64,000 bases of DNA from Mucilaginibacter sp. (GTDB lineage Bacteria; Bacteroidota; Bacteroidia; Sphingobacteriales; Sphingobacteriaceae). The stretch spans positions 1 through 64,000 of the forward strand of contig JAUCSE010000088.1 in the NCBI GenBank assembly GCA_030445275.1, written 5' to 3'. A program made the position numbers and the translations under genes. The notes under the pieces are model-generated. The model ran no database searches and had not been told where the DNA came from. It saw nothing but the letters and a program-made list of their open reading frames with translations. Shown one piece after another: positions 9,971 to 20,188 of this stretch (the first letter of the stretch is position 1; each line of letters begins with the position of its first letter).

Positions 9971-11383
9971 TTAATGTATTTGGCTCAGAAATAGGTTAAG
10001 GTCCCCGGCGGTAGCGGCTTTATATAGCAAAGCCTGCCAAAGGCTGTTATAAGCCAGGTCATGGTCTGTTTCGGCACGGTTAAGGTTATATAGCGCCTGA
10101 GTTACATCTACAATTGTAGCGAGGCCATTTTGATACAGGCTGCTCTTTTGCAGGTAAGCATCGCCTGCTGATTTGAGCTGCAACGGTGCCTCATTATATT
10201 GTTTAATGGCAATCAGTATCCGCTGATCTGCGAGTGATAGCTGATCTTGCAGGGCGCTTTGCTGCACTTCATATTCATCTTGGTAAGCTGTGGTCAGGTA
10301 ATTCTGCGTGGTCACTCTTTTTTTTGTGCGGATCAGGTCAGTTAGATTCCAAACTGCGCTGATACCTAACATATAGTTCGTCCGGACAGGGTCTAACCCC
10401 GCCGAGAGGCTATGATTTATTACCGAATTTGTTCCGGTGGCATAATCGCTTCCAAAACCTGATCCCCTACCCTGATAAAGGGTAAAGAAAGAAAATTTGG
10501 GCCATTTAGAAGTATTGATGGCATTGGCTTGCAGCTCACTAACTTTAGTCCTTGAGTCTAAATATTTAAGCATAGGGTGTTGCAGCCCAGCTGTTTTCTG
10601 TTCCAATCCCAGGTCATTCGGTTGGTGTGTTACAAACGAAGTATCCAGAGTAATCAGCGGCTGATGGTCTCCAAGCAGTACCATCAATTGATTGGCCTGT
10701 GTTTGCTGATAGTTCTGCGCATCCAGCAGGCTTAACCTCGCCTTGGATAGTTCTGCATTAGCGATAGCACTATCTACCCCCGGGTTAAGGCCATTGATGG
10801 TACGTGTTAGTATCAGGTTACGCAACGTTGTTGCCCTGTCAAGGTTTTTCTGCATGCTTAGCGAAAGCCGCTGTGCTGAGAGCAGGTTCAGGTATGCTCC
10901 GCTAACGTTTGCCTGCACTTGAAAATTCTCCTCGCCAAGCGCGTCTAGGTCGTTTTGGTATTGCCCCTGGGCAACTTTAACATTTGCCTTTTGGCTGCCA
11001 AATGCAAAAAACTGCCAGTTAATGTTGGCTACATATAAACTGCCGAAAGCAGCGTTCCAGTTTTGAGTTGGTGACACTACCCCACCATTAATGGTGCTGA
11101 CTCCGGGTAAACCATAGTTGGGGCCATTAATTCCGTTGATAGTTCCATATGCGGTTTGAGCCCCCATATTCAGATCGGGCAGGTATTGGGATCTAACCGC
11201 GCTTACCGCTGATTTGGATGCTTCGGCATAGTTTTTCCGGGCATCTATGGTTTTATAGTGTGTTAATGCAATTTGAATGGCATCCTGAATTTTCATTATT
11301 GGCACCTGGGCTATAGCCACAGAAGACACAGAGATTAAAAACAGCAGCAACCCTACAAAGCATAGCTTGTTGTATGATTTCAT
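9971..11383 (-). CDS. TolC family outer-membrane efflux protein
   Basis: Signal peptide MKSYNKLCFVGLLLFLISVSSVAIAQ; repeated coiled-coil TolC pattern; operonic with RND permease. Start at ATG 11383 chosen over upstream 11428. Confidence 0.9.
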   Translation of the reverse strand: MKSYNKLCFVGLLLFLISVSSVAIAQVPIMKIQDAIQIALTHYKTIDARKNYAEASKSAVSAVRSQYLPDLNMGAQTAYGTINGINGPNYGLPGVSTINGGVVSPTQNWNAAFGSLYVANINWQFFAFGSQKANVKVAQGQYQNDLDALGEENFQVQANVSGAYLNLLSAQRLSLSMQKNLDRATTLRNLILTRTINGLNPGVDSAIANAELSKARLSLLDAQNYQQTQANQLMVLLGDHQPLITLDTSFVTHQPNDLGLEQKTAGLQHPMLKYLDSRTKVSELQANAINTSKWPKFSFFTLYQGRGSGFGSDYATGTNSVINHSLSAGLDPVRTNYMLGISAVWNLTDLIRTKKRVTTQNYLTTAYQDEYEVQQSALQDQLSLADQRILIAIKQYNEAPLQLKSAGDAYLQKSSLYQNGLATIVDVTQALYNLNRAETDHDLAYNSLWQALLYKAATAGDLNLFLSQIH

Positions 11384-11478
11384 CGTAAAGAAATAAATAG
11401 CTTTAACAACAGGATCAGCAGATCCCATTGTGGTAATTAAACAATAAAAGTTCGAGGGAGATCCTTTAAGGCGGGATC

Positions 11479-11820
11479 TCAGCTATTTATAGCAGGGGGG
11501 CCTCTTAACGAGGTATGTTCTGCATCAGGCAGGTCGTAGTGCTCATTTTCGGCTATGATATAGCTGATCTTAGGTAACGATCTGAACGAAACAGGAAATT
11601 CAAAAAGGGTTTCCGGTGGTAAGGTTACCGGCAAAAACTTTTGGGTATAGCATTGTAGCTTGATGAGCTGCTGATGTTCGGCCGTCCTTTGGGGAACGGC
11701 TGTACGATGTTCAAGTTTCCCCTGGAAAAGATCAACATAGCGCTGCACCACCTCGCCCTGCAAAGCAAAGAAGATGAGCAACACCAGGCTTAACCTGCCA
11801 AAAAACTTAACCGGTTTCAA
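11479..11820 (-). CDS. Small secreted/membrane-anchored protein of unknown function, first gene of RND operon
   Basis: 113 aa, hydrophobic N-terminus (MKPVKFFGRLSLVLLIFFALQG), co-directional with the efflux genes; ends ...LRGPPAINS. Confidence 0.65.
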   Translation of the reverse strand: MKPVKFFGRLSLVLLIFFALQGEVVQRYVDLFQGKLEHRTAVPQRTAEHQQLIKLQCYTQKFLPVTLPPETLFEFPVSFRSLPKISYIIAENEHYDLPDAEHTSLRGPPAINS

Positions 11821-11885
11821 AATAATAATTCAATTTAGTAATAAAGCTGGATAGCGATTTCACCATCTGGCCATACAAAGTAAAA

Positions 11886-11915
11886 CATGAATTCTGTAGA
11901 AATCATGAATTCTGT
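11886..11915. promoter_or_regulatory. Direct repeat CATGAATTCTGT x2, 18-bp period, in divergent intergenic region
   Basis: Exact 12-bp repeats at 11886-11897 and 11904-11915 between the divergent 11479..11820(-) and 11989..14799(+) genes. Confidence 0.4.
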
Positions 11916-11988
11916 GTAACTGCTGTTTTAAACAGCCGGGATTATCTTCGATCATATACTATAATCGTATGGATTTGTTCACATCAGT

Positions 11989-14799
11989 ATGAGGCGGATG
12001 ACTGATGAGTTAAATAATTTTATTGCGGAATCCCAAATTTACACAGGATTACGTGATACCTTCGAATTCAATGTTCATTTTAATAAACATTTTCTATGGG
12101 GAAATAAGTACTTGAGTTTATTATATCACTTAATTACTGATTCATTGTTACCGTTTTTTTGGAATTGCATAAAAAAATCACCTTCCCAGAGGCAGGTCAT
12201 ATTGGAGTTTATAAAAAATAACATATCGCGGCTAAATTGCTTAGGCCTGATTGTAATTCCACTATCCCTTTCGGCACAGCAAACAGACACCGTAAAGAAA
12301 AACGCCCCTCCTTCGCGTACAGTTACCAGTGTTACTGGAAAAGTAACCGATGCTACTTCCGGTTTGCCGCTTTCGTTTATCAGCATTCGTTTTGTCGGCA
12401 GTTCCCACGGTACAAATTCTGATAAACAGGGGAAGTATTATTTAAGTGCCGACGGGGCTTTTAACCAGGTCTCCTTTTCAGATATGGGTTATCTGCCGAT
12501 CACCAGGACCATTAAAACAGGTCAGGCCAATAACCTTTCTGTTCAATTAAAAAGGAGCCAAACGCAGCTCAAGGAAGTAAAGATCACCTCTGGCAAAAAC
12601 AAACGGTACCGCAATAAGGGAAACCCGGCTGTAGCGCTAATTCAAGAAGTAATTGACCATAAGCCCGAAAACCGTATGGAAAGTTCAGACTATCTTCAAT
12701 ATGATCAGTATGAACGGATCGGTTTATCCCTATTTAACCTGCCCCGTAAATTGATCAACAGCCGTTTTTTTAGTCAATTTAAATTCATGCTGGATACCGC
12801 GACGAAAGTAGACGGTCAGGCACAAACATCACTTCCGGTGTTTTTCAGCGAGAAGATTTTTCAAAATTACTATCGAAAAAATCCTGCTAAATCTATCCAG
12901 ATATTAAATGCGCAAAAGCAAACCAATATCATCAAATTTGTGGATACGGCAGGCGTAGATATATACCTGAACCGGCTTTATGGCAATAATTTAGATATTT
13001 ACGCCAACAACATATTCATTATTACCAACCAGTTCCTCAGTCCAGTTGCTGACCATGCCCCTGCGTTCTATAAATTTTTTATCACAGACACCGTGCAATA
13101 TGGTAAGGAAAAACTCATTGAAATTAGCTTTACACCACGTAATAAAGGCGACCTGTTGTTTGAAGGAAAGCTGCTTGTTACCATGGATGGGCATTACGCT
13201 GTTGAATCCTGTGAGTTGAATGTTAGCAAACAGATCAATATCAATTTCATGCGCAACCTTAGCATTCAGCTTGCTTTTGAGCATTACCCTGACGGACGGT
13301 ATTACCTGAGCAAAAGTGATGTTAAGGCCAATTTTGGCATTTTAAGAAACAAAGGAACAGGCGCTTTTGGTGAACGAACGGTATTTTATTCAAATTACAA
13401 ACTCAATTCTCCTTTGCGTGCTGAATTCTATGAAGGCAAGAGTCTGCAAACAGCAGAAAACGCGGATCAAGCGGACACTACCTATTGGTTGCATCACCGG
13501 GCCGATACACTTAACCAGCAGCAGGCGCTGGTTTATGCCCACATGAACCGGCTGGAAGGTATGCGCTCTTTTAAAAGAGCCACCTGGATCGCATCCACAT
13601 TTACCGGAGGATTTGCCGATGTGGGCCCCGTCCAAATAGGGCCCTTGGGTACCTTTTTTTCCTTTAACAACCAGGAAGGACCACGTTTTCAACTGACTGG
13701 CCGAACCACTCCCCTATTTAATAAGTCGGTTTACCTGGATGGCTACGTAGGGTATGGCACGAAGGATAAGCAGCTAAAATATGATCTGAACACTTATTTC
13801 TCATTAAATCAAACCGCTCCTTATCGTTTCCCGAATGATTATTTAAAAGTCAGTTATCTGTATGATGTTAACTTACCCGGGCAGAGCTTTTCTATTACGA
13901 ACGCGCAGGCAGCGCTAACATCTTTTCATACTGGAAAAACTGATTACTGGGTTTATAATAAAATTTTCACTGTAGCTTACGTAAAAGATTTTGAAAATCA
14001 TTTTTCTTATAACCTAGCACTCAAAAACTGGAACCAGCAACCTGCCGGAACACTGGTATATCGGCTTAATGATCCGGATAACAGCATTGTCCATGACCTG
14101 GCCACCAGCGAAGTTGATTTGGGCCTGAGATTTGCACCACATGAGAAAATTATACAGGGCACACAGGAACGCCATACCATTTACAGTAAATACCCCATTT
14201 TTAATTTACAGATCAACCATGGTTTTAAAGGCGTACTTAACGGCTCGTATTCTTACACCAATATTGGTTTGAATATTTTTAAACGCTTCTATTTGTCACA
14301 GTTGGGTTATTCAGATATAACGATATTAGGCAATATGTTAGCCGGAAAAGTTCCTTTTCCGTTACTGAATATTAGTCCGGCTAATCAATCCCTTGCTTAT
14401 GACCCCGATGCTTATAATAAGATGAACTACCTGGAATTTGTAAGCGATCATTACGTTGGGTTAAACATGACACAAAGTTTCAATGGCTTTTTTTTGAATA
14501 AAATCCCGCTGATTGAACATCTCAAATGGCGGGAATATCTGTCTTTTAAAATACTGTACGGTGGTTTACGCAATGAAAATAATCCGCTTTATTCAACCAA
14601 TCTATATCAGTTCCCTATGGGTTCAAATGGGGGCACCGGCACCTATGCCCTGGACAAAACACCTTATGTAGAAGCCGGCGCGGGTATAGGGAACATTTTT
14701 AAGGTATTCCGCTTTGATGTGATCCGGAGATTTAATTATCTCGATCACCCAGGTGTATCTCCGTATGGTATTAAGTTCAGCTTCAATCTTGATTTTTAG
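11989..14799 (+). CDS. DUF5686 / carboxypeptidase-regulatory-like domain outer-membrane protein
   Basis: CarboxypepD_reg-like domain (VTGKVTDATSGLPLSFISIRFVGSSHGTNSDKQGKYYLSADG) followed by long beta-barrel. A TTG start at 12202 (LEFIKNNISRLNCLGLIVIPLSLSAQQ) would give a cleaner signal peptide. Confidence 0.8.
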   Translation: MRRMTDELNNFIAESQIYTGLRDTFEFNVHFNKHFLWGNKYLSLLYHLITDSLLPFFWNCIKKSPSQRQVILEFIKNNISRLNCLGLIVIPLSLSAQQTDTVKKNAPPSRTVTSVTGKVTDATSGLPLSFISIRFVGSSHGTNSDKQGKYYLSADGAFNQVSFSDMGYLPITRTIKTGQANNLSVQLKRSQTQLKEVKITSGKNKRYRNKGNPAVALIQEVIDHKPENRMESSDYLQYDQYERIGLSLFNLPRKLINSRFFSQFKFMLDTATKVDGQAQTSLPVFFSEKIFQNYYRKNPAKSIQILNAQKQTNIIKFVDTAGVDIYLNRLYGNNLDIYANNIFIITNQFLSPVADHAPAFYKFFITDTVQYGKEKLIEISFTPRNKGDLLFEGKLLVTMDGHYAVESCELNVSKQININFMRNLSIQLAFEHYPDGRYYLSKSDVKANFGILRNKGTGAFGERTVFYSNYKLNSPLRAEFYEGKSLQTAENADQADTTYWLHHRADTLNQQQALVYAHMNRLEGMRSFKRATWIASTFTGGFADVGPVQIGPLGTFFSFNNQEGPRFQLTGRTTPLFNKSVYLDGYVGYGTKDKQLKYDLNTYFSLNQTAPYRFPNDYLKVSYLYDVNLPGQSFSITNAQAALTSFHTGKTDYWVYNKIFTVAYVKDFENHFSYNLALKNWNQQPAGTLVYRLNDPDNSIVHDLATSEVDLGLRFAPHEKIIQGTQERHTIYSKYPIFNLQINHGFKGVLNGSYSYTNIGLNIFKRFYLSQLGYSDITILGNMLAGKVPFPLLNISPANQSLAYDPDAYNKMNYLEFVSDHYVGLNMTQSFNGFFLNKIPLIEHLKWREYLSFKILYGGLRNENNPLYSTNLYQFPMGSNGGTGTYALDKTPYVEAGAGIGNIFKVFRFDVIRRFNYLDHPGVSPYGIKFSFNLDF

Positions 14800-14894
14800 A
14801 TATATCTGTATAAATCAAAATAAAAACTTAAAGTACTGTTATATCTGCCTGGTGAAAATATTATTTAAGTGGACGAAATTAAATTATACATTGG

Positions 14895-17800
14895 CTAAAG
14901 CTGTTTAGAATTATCCATGGGAACCCTGTCAATTAATTTATTATAAGGATCAATACCCACCCTTTCAGGTTTATCACTTACAATAACGGTCATGGTATGT
15001 TCCCCTGCTTTAAGTTTGTGCTTTTGAAAATAAAGCGGGTTTACCTGGTTGTATCCATCCTTATTGTGAGAATCTTCAGCAAAAACAGCTATATCAATAT
15101 AGTCATTCATAGCTGCCGGTACATCATTTGCTTTACTGTCGATATGAATTTTACTGGTGCTTACCTTAAGGATTACTTTATACTTATTATTCCCTATTGG
15201 TATCGCTTTCGCGCTGATCACCCGGTTACTGTAAAAAGTGATCTTCTCCCAGGTATCTATCAGGTAATATTGAAGCGAATCCGGCGTGTGCTTTTTCAAA
15301 TAACGATACAGGTCATTACTACCAGGATATGGCGGCTGCTTTTTAAAGGCATAAGTGTCCTTGAATTCGCGCAGGGCCGCATCCATATTTTGCTCGCCTA
15401 TCAGATCTCTCAAGCCATACAAAACGGCTCCTGCCTTGTTCTCCCATTCATACCATTCATTAGCCTTTAATACCGGGTGTTCAGGTCCGTTTCCGCGGCT
15501 GTGAAAAAACAGGTATCCCCACATTTCATCCAGTAATAACTGGTGAATGTTATTTTTCCCATATTTTCTTTCGGCCATGACATAGGCATCATATCTTGCC
15601 AGACCCTCCGGAATTACAAATGAACCAATTGTATTATTGGGAGCCACCTGATAACGCCACCATTGTTGAGCTAATTGTTGCGAAGCCGAATAATAGCAAT
15701 AATCAAATAAGCCGGGTTTGCGAAAATCAGCGTTCCATCCATTATTTTCTGAGTAGGTATCCAGCGTAGACAATGATGCGGACCGTGGGCCATAAACACC
15801 GGTTTCCACGATTCGCATATCATGAAAAGGGAAATTACCATAGGTATCTGAAAAATAGCTTATACCATCTCTAATGGCGTCCTTATACCTGTTAACGTTT
15901 GCGGTGTGCAGCGGGTTATAGTACACGTTTGCATTAACCTCATGACCGCCATCCAACTTAATAACATCGTTTAAAACAGCGTATTTCGCGCTCAGGATGC
16001 CAAAAGGCGGGTACATCCCCGGCTTACTTTGCACGTAATGAAAATAACTGCGCCCATTTTGCGCCCATTGTTTTTGCAAATCGCCGGGTGCTACGACAGT
16101 TTGTCCTACCGCCGTACTTATAGTTATATCTGTTTTTTGAATGCCGGCTCCCTTACCGATTCTTAACGCATTGACACCATGGGGGTCTTCTTGTTCAAAC
16201 ACTTTTTCTTTTTTAGGTGGCAGACCGTATTGCTTACGCTCATAAGGGCTGCCCATTTCATCGTCATCATCATAGCCCATACCTGGTAACCCGCCTTTAA
16301 AGAAGGTGCCGTTCCTCAGGATATCGGCACTATAAAGATCATTGCTGAACCCTTTGTAATAAACAGATGAATTCATCTCAACTACAACAGAATCACCGGC
16401 AGCCAGTGCCTGGCGGAATTTATACAGCCTGAAATCGGCTGTATCCAGTTTAGGTCGAAACCAATTGAACTTTCCACGTGAATAAATTAAAGGTGTGGTA
16501 AAAGGAACTGATTTTCCGCTGATCTTTAAATCGTAGGTGGTTACCTCGTCTCCATCTATAAGCAGTTGGCTAATGGTTTCCTTAGTCTTATTTACTACTG
16601 CGAAATATCCGTGTGTTGTAGCTTGCTGCTTTTCTGGAAACAAGTCAATATTCAGCTTTACTGAAGTTATCGTGGGTAAAGGCAGATTTTGGTAACGTTT
16701 TAATGTTTTTTCATACAATACGGCACGCTCATCATTTTCCGGTTTGGTGAGGTAACGGTTAAGATAACTCACATTATAATAAATAAACGACGACAAAGAT
16801 AGGAACATGATCAGCAAAACAACGGTTATCAACTTCGTTTTAAGGTCAAACCGACCTGAAAGCAGTTGCAGTCTTTCTTTAAATGTTGACGATACGCCCC
16901 GATAATAAAACAAGGCGGCTACGATAACCAGTAACCCGGCAGCCAACAGCCAGTAGATATTAAACCAGGCTACAGGACCTGCCATGTGACCGATGCCATC
17001 CATATCCGAGATCCGGTAACCGGGTGTATAGGAATACAATAAAATGTTATAATTAAAAATAGAGGTGACATGTAAAAAGTATAAAGCAACCCAAATGGCT
17101 ATACCGATTCCATGCGCCGCGAATTTGTTATTCACCACTACATGAACCACGTATGAAAACACGACCATTTCCAGGAACCTAGGTAAAATCAAGCTGAATG
17201 CTGATAACAGGTAGACCGGAAAGTTAAACTGCGTAAATCCTTTGATTAACTGTATAGCCACTCCCATCACCACAGGCACAAGCGATAAGCCCAGGCCCAG
17301 AATCAATAAACTTATCAGCCTCGATCCATTCAACACCCAGTTAGGTGCAGGCAATGAATCGTTGATAAACGAATAACGGGTGATCCTATCACGATGAACG
17401 GTTTCCCCGGTATAAAAAATGATGATAAAGAAAATAAAGAATAGAAATACTTCGTTAAAAATATCCAGCAGTTCAACCGTTCTCGGAAAGTCCGGTATAC
17501 TGTAAAAACTGTTCCCCATAAAAAACACAAAACCCAAAAAGGCCAGTCCGCAAATGATAATGATCCAGAAATAATTGTCACGGATGATATTGAGCAATTC
17601 CGTTTTGGTAAGGCTGAAAAGTGTTTTCCAATTATAATTTCCCGTAAAACGGGTAGTCACTTTAGGCCTTATGGCTCCTCTGTTTACTGCTCCATCTTTA
17701 ACTAAATTCTTATCCCGCTTTCCGCTAAAAAAATCTTCAAAATTAAAACGGACATAGGTGTATATTAACACGATCAACCCCAAACCGGGCCACAGGATGC

Positions 17801-18530
17801 GGTTGAGTAACAACAGGCCGCCAAACTCAATCATATTAGTATTTTGCATGGCCGCAGTGGCAGATTGCTTTTGCTCCCGTATACCGTTAAAGGCAAAAGG
17901 GTCGGTCAGGTTTATTACAAGCTGATTATTCGTTCGTACTAAAAAGAATGACGCTATCAGGTATCCTAAAAACAGAATGATGCCGCCGCTATAGATCACT
18001 TTGATATTACGGGTTATGGCAACCAGGCCATAAAACAAAGATGAGGTAAAGAAAAGATTAGGTACCGCGATCAATAAAAATGGCTGCCAGTAGTACATGA
18101 AATTATTTGGCCCATAATTGCTGGCATCTTTCCAGTGCATTAACGGTCCAAGTTTTGTACCCAAAAATACACCCGCCATAACCGCGCTGCCAATAAGCAG
18201 TACAAACATGAGCGAGCTAAAATACCGCCCCCAAAAGTACCCGGCTTTGGTAATGGGATAAGTGAGGTAGTAATCTTTAGTATTGTGCTCAATATCCTTA
18301 TATAAGGGCATGCCCATAATACCCGATGTGACCAGCATCATAAACAGGCTTATCCAACCCATCGCAAATGCGATAAGCATGGGGCTATTAATATGTTCTT
18401 TTTCACCGACAGGCAGCGAACCCGTTGCAAAAGAGAGTGTTATAAAGATAAGTGTAGCTAAAAAATAAACATACACCAAGGGCCTTCTGAGGCGATTCTG
18501 CACCTCAAAAGCAAATATTTTCAAAAACAT
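14895..18530 (-). CDS. ABC transporter permease fused to M1-aminopeptidase-like domain (predicted catalytically dead)
   Basis: Multiple TM in the N-terminal half (FAFEVQNRLRRPLVYVYFLATLIFI...); C-terminal M1-like fold with YYSASQQLAQQWWRYQV where the family has HExxHxWW. Confidence 0.85.
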   Translation of the reverse strand: MFLKIFAFEVQNRLRRPLVYVYFLATLIFITLSFATGSLPVGEKEHINSPMLIAFAMGWISLFMMLVTSGIMGMPLYKDIEHNTKDYYLTYPITKAGYFWGRYFSSLMFVLLIGSAVMAGVFLGTKLGPLMHWKDASNYGPNNFMYYWQPFLLIAVPNLFFTSSLFYGLVAITRNIKVIYSGGIILFLGYLIASFFLVRTNNQLVINLTDPFAFNGIREQKQSATAAMQNTNMIEFGGLLLLNRILWPGLGLIVLIYTYVRFNFEDFFSGKRDKNLVKDGAVNRGAIRPKVTTRFTGNYNWKTLFSLTKTELLNIIRDNYFWIIIICGLAFLGFVFFMGNSFYSIPDFPRTVELLDIFNEVFLFFIFFIIIFYTGETVHRDRITRYSFINDSLPAPNWVLNGSRLISLLILGLGLSLVPVVMGVAIQLIKGFTQFNFPVYLLSAFSLILPRFLEMVVFSYVVHVVVNNKFAAHGIGIAIWVALYFLHVTSIFNYNILLYSYTPGYRISDMDGIGHMAGPVAWFNIYWLLAAGLLVIVAALFYYRGVSSTFKERLQLLSGRFDLKTKLITVVLLIMFLSLSSFIYYNVSYLNRYLTKPENDERAVLYEKTLKRYQNLPLPTITSVKLNIDLFPEKQQATTHGYFAVVNKTKETISQLLIDGDEVTTYDLKISGKSVPFTTPLIYSRGKFNWFRPKLDTADFRLYKFRQALAAGDSVVVEMNSSVYYKGFSNDLYSADILRNGTFFKGGLPGMGYDDDDEMGSPYERKQYGLPPKKEKVFEQEDPHGVNALRIGKGAGIQKTDITISTAVGQTVVAPGDLQKQWAQNGRSYFHYVQSKPGMYPPFGILSAKYAVLNDVIKLDGGHEVNANVYYNPLHTANVNRYKDAIRDGISYFSDTYGNFPFHDMRIVETGVYGPRSASLSTLDTYSENNGWNADFRKPGLFDYCYYSASQQLAQQWWRYQVAPNNTIGSFVIPEGLARYDAYVMAERKYGKNNIHQLLLDEMWGYLFFHSRGNGPEHPVLKANEWYEWENKAGAVLYGLRDLIGEQNMDAALREFKDTYAFKKQPPYPGSNDLYRYLKKHTPDSLQYYLIDTWEKITFYSNRVISAKAIPIGNNKYKVILKVSTSKIHIDSKANDVPAAMNDYIDIAVFAEDSHNKDGYNQVNPLYFQKHKLKAGEHTMTVIVSDKPERVGIDPYNKLIDRVPMDNSKQL

Positions 18531-18542
18531 AATGGTAGGGTT

Positions 18543-19430
18543 TTAAATGGTATTTACATCTACACGGGTTGCAATATTGCTAAAATAAACATCCTCCAGG
18601 TTAGGCGTTGCCAATACAAAACCATTAGCCGGATCGGTTTCGGAAAGAATACGGATGTGTAATTTTCCTGTTTTTAATTGGGTGGAGATCACTGAAAAAT
18701 CATCCTGGTAAAAACTCAGTTCAGCTTTATCAATTGCTTTGCTAAAAACGCGGCCCTCCATCTCGTTCACTGCCATATCAGGTTCACCTGCGTATAACAC
18801 CTCACCCTGGCAAATGATGGCAAAGTTGGAACATAACGTGCTCACATCCTCCACAATATGGGTTGACAGGATCACGATGGTATTTTCACCCAGTTGACTC
18901 AGGAGATTATAAAAGCGGTTCCTTTCGGCTGGGTCTAATCCGGCGGTTGGTTCATCCACGATGATCAGCTTAGGGTTGCCTATGAGCGCTTGTGCTATTC
19001 CGAAACGCTGTTTCATCCCACCCGAATAGGTGCCCAGGTTTTTCTTTTTATCCTTACTAAGGTTTACATTATCCAGCAAGGCGGCAACCAATTCCTTCCG
19101 CTCAGCATAATTACCAACCCCCTTTAGCTGAGCAATATGATCAAGCATGCGTTCAGCAGATATTTTAGGATATACCCCAAATTCCTGAGGGAGGTAGCCC
19201 AGCAGCTGCCGTACCTCTGTTTTGTTCTTTAACACATCCAGGTCATCTAAAAAAATGCTACCGGCATCGGCCTCCTGTAAGGTGGCTATAGTACGCATCA
19301 GCGATGATTTGCCTGCCCCGTTTGGCCCCAGTAATCCAAACATACCGTTGTTCAGGATAAGCGATACATCCTTTAGCGCATGCACACCATTGGAGTATGT
19401 TTTTGAAAGAGCGTTGATCTGTAATTTCAT
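18543..19430 (-). CDS. ABC transporter ATP-binding protein
   Basis: Walker A GPNGAGKSSL, signature YSGGMKQRFGIAQAL, Walker B LIIVDEPTAGLDP. Confidence 0.96.
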   Translation of the reverse strand: MKLQINALSKTYSNGVHALKDVSLILNNGMFGLLGPNGAGKSSLMRTIATLQEADAGSIFLDDLDVLKNKTEVRQLLGYLPQEFGVYPKISAERMLDHIAQLKGVGNYAERKELVAALLDNVNLSKDKKKNLGTYSGGMKQRFGIAQALIGNPKLIIVDEPTAGLDPAERNRFYNLLSQLGENTIVILSTHIVEDVSTLCSNFAIICQGEVLYAGEPDMAVNEMEGRVFSKAIDKAELSFYQDDFSVISTQLKTGKLHIRILSETDPANGFVLATPNLEDVYFSNIATRVDVNTI

Positions 19431-19453
19431 AATTGCTAAAGGAATTAAGTGAT

Positions 19454-20188
19454 TTATTTTTTTAGTGACTTGATAGCGGCACCATTCATGACAAACAGGG
19501 CGCTATCTGCCAAGCTGTAATTTAAACCCGGGATATTTGCCTGATATAAAATGAGTTTGCCTTTATTACGAACGTCGAAATTAGCCTGCTGAATAATATT
19601 ACTTTTTAACACGGTTAATTTTGATCCGCTAAGCTCATTAATACTTGTTAAAGCATTTAAATACACGAAGTTGTTATTTGCCAACACAACCTGACTTCCC
19701 CATTCCTGAATAACCGATAGGCTATCCTGTTTAAACCCTTCTATCAATACTTGATGGTATGCCCAACCTTCTCCTGCCAGCGTGTCAACTATGTTTAGTT
19801 TATTTAGGGTATACACAGCGTTTACATGCACTGATATTAGCTTAGGGCATGATATCACCATCATATAAGTATCCCCTGTATTAAACCGGACATATCCCCA
19901 GTTTAAATCAATCTGTAACGTATTGTTTACCTGTTTAAAAATTAAATTATCTTTTACTATGTTATTAATCATCACCTTAAATGGCCCCTGAACAAGTTTT
20001 ACATTAATCATGCTGGAAGGGTTTATGATTAGGCTGTTAAAGTTCTTATAAGGCAAGCTGCTGAAGTTTATATACGGTTTTTTATAGTTTCCGGTGAGAA
20101 ACTCCTTCTTCATGGCAATAGCATAACCTATAGCTGATACAATAATTACAAGGAAAGCAATTGCTACTATTTTATTACTCGTTTTCAT
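19454..20188 (-). CDS. Membrane-anchored DUF2807/GIN-like (adhesin-like) hypothetical protein
   Basis: MKTSNKIVAIAFLVIIVSAIGYAIAMKK N-terminal anchor, beta-rich remainder; ATG at 20188 overlaps the end of the upstream GntR gene. Confidence 0.6.
   Translation of the reverse strand: MKTSNKIVAIAFLVIIVSAIGYAIAMKKEFLTGNYKKPYINFSSLPYKNFNSLIINPSSMINVKLVQGPFKVMINNIVKDNLIFKQVNNTLQIDLNWGYVRFNTGDTYMMVISCPKLISVHVNAVYTLNKLNIVDTLAGEGWAYHQVLIEGFKQDSLSVIQEWGSQVVLANNNFVYLNALTSINELSGSKLTVLKSNIIQQANFDVRNKGKLILYQANIPGLNYSLADSALFVMNGAAIKSLKK

Noticed and set aside
14997-15470. 157-aa ORF antisense to the permease-M1 fusion
   Set aside because: Fully within a strong CDS on the other strand, no recognisable domain.
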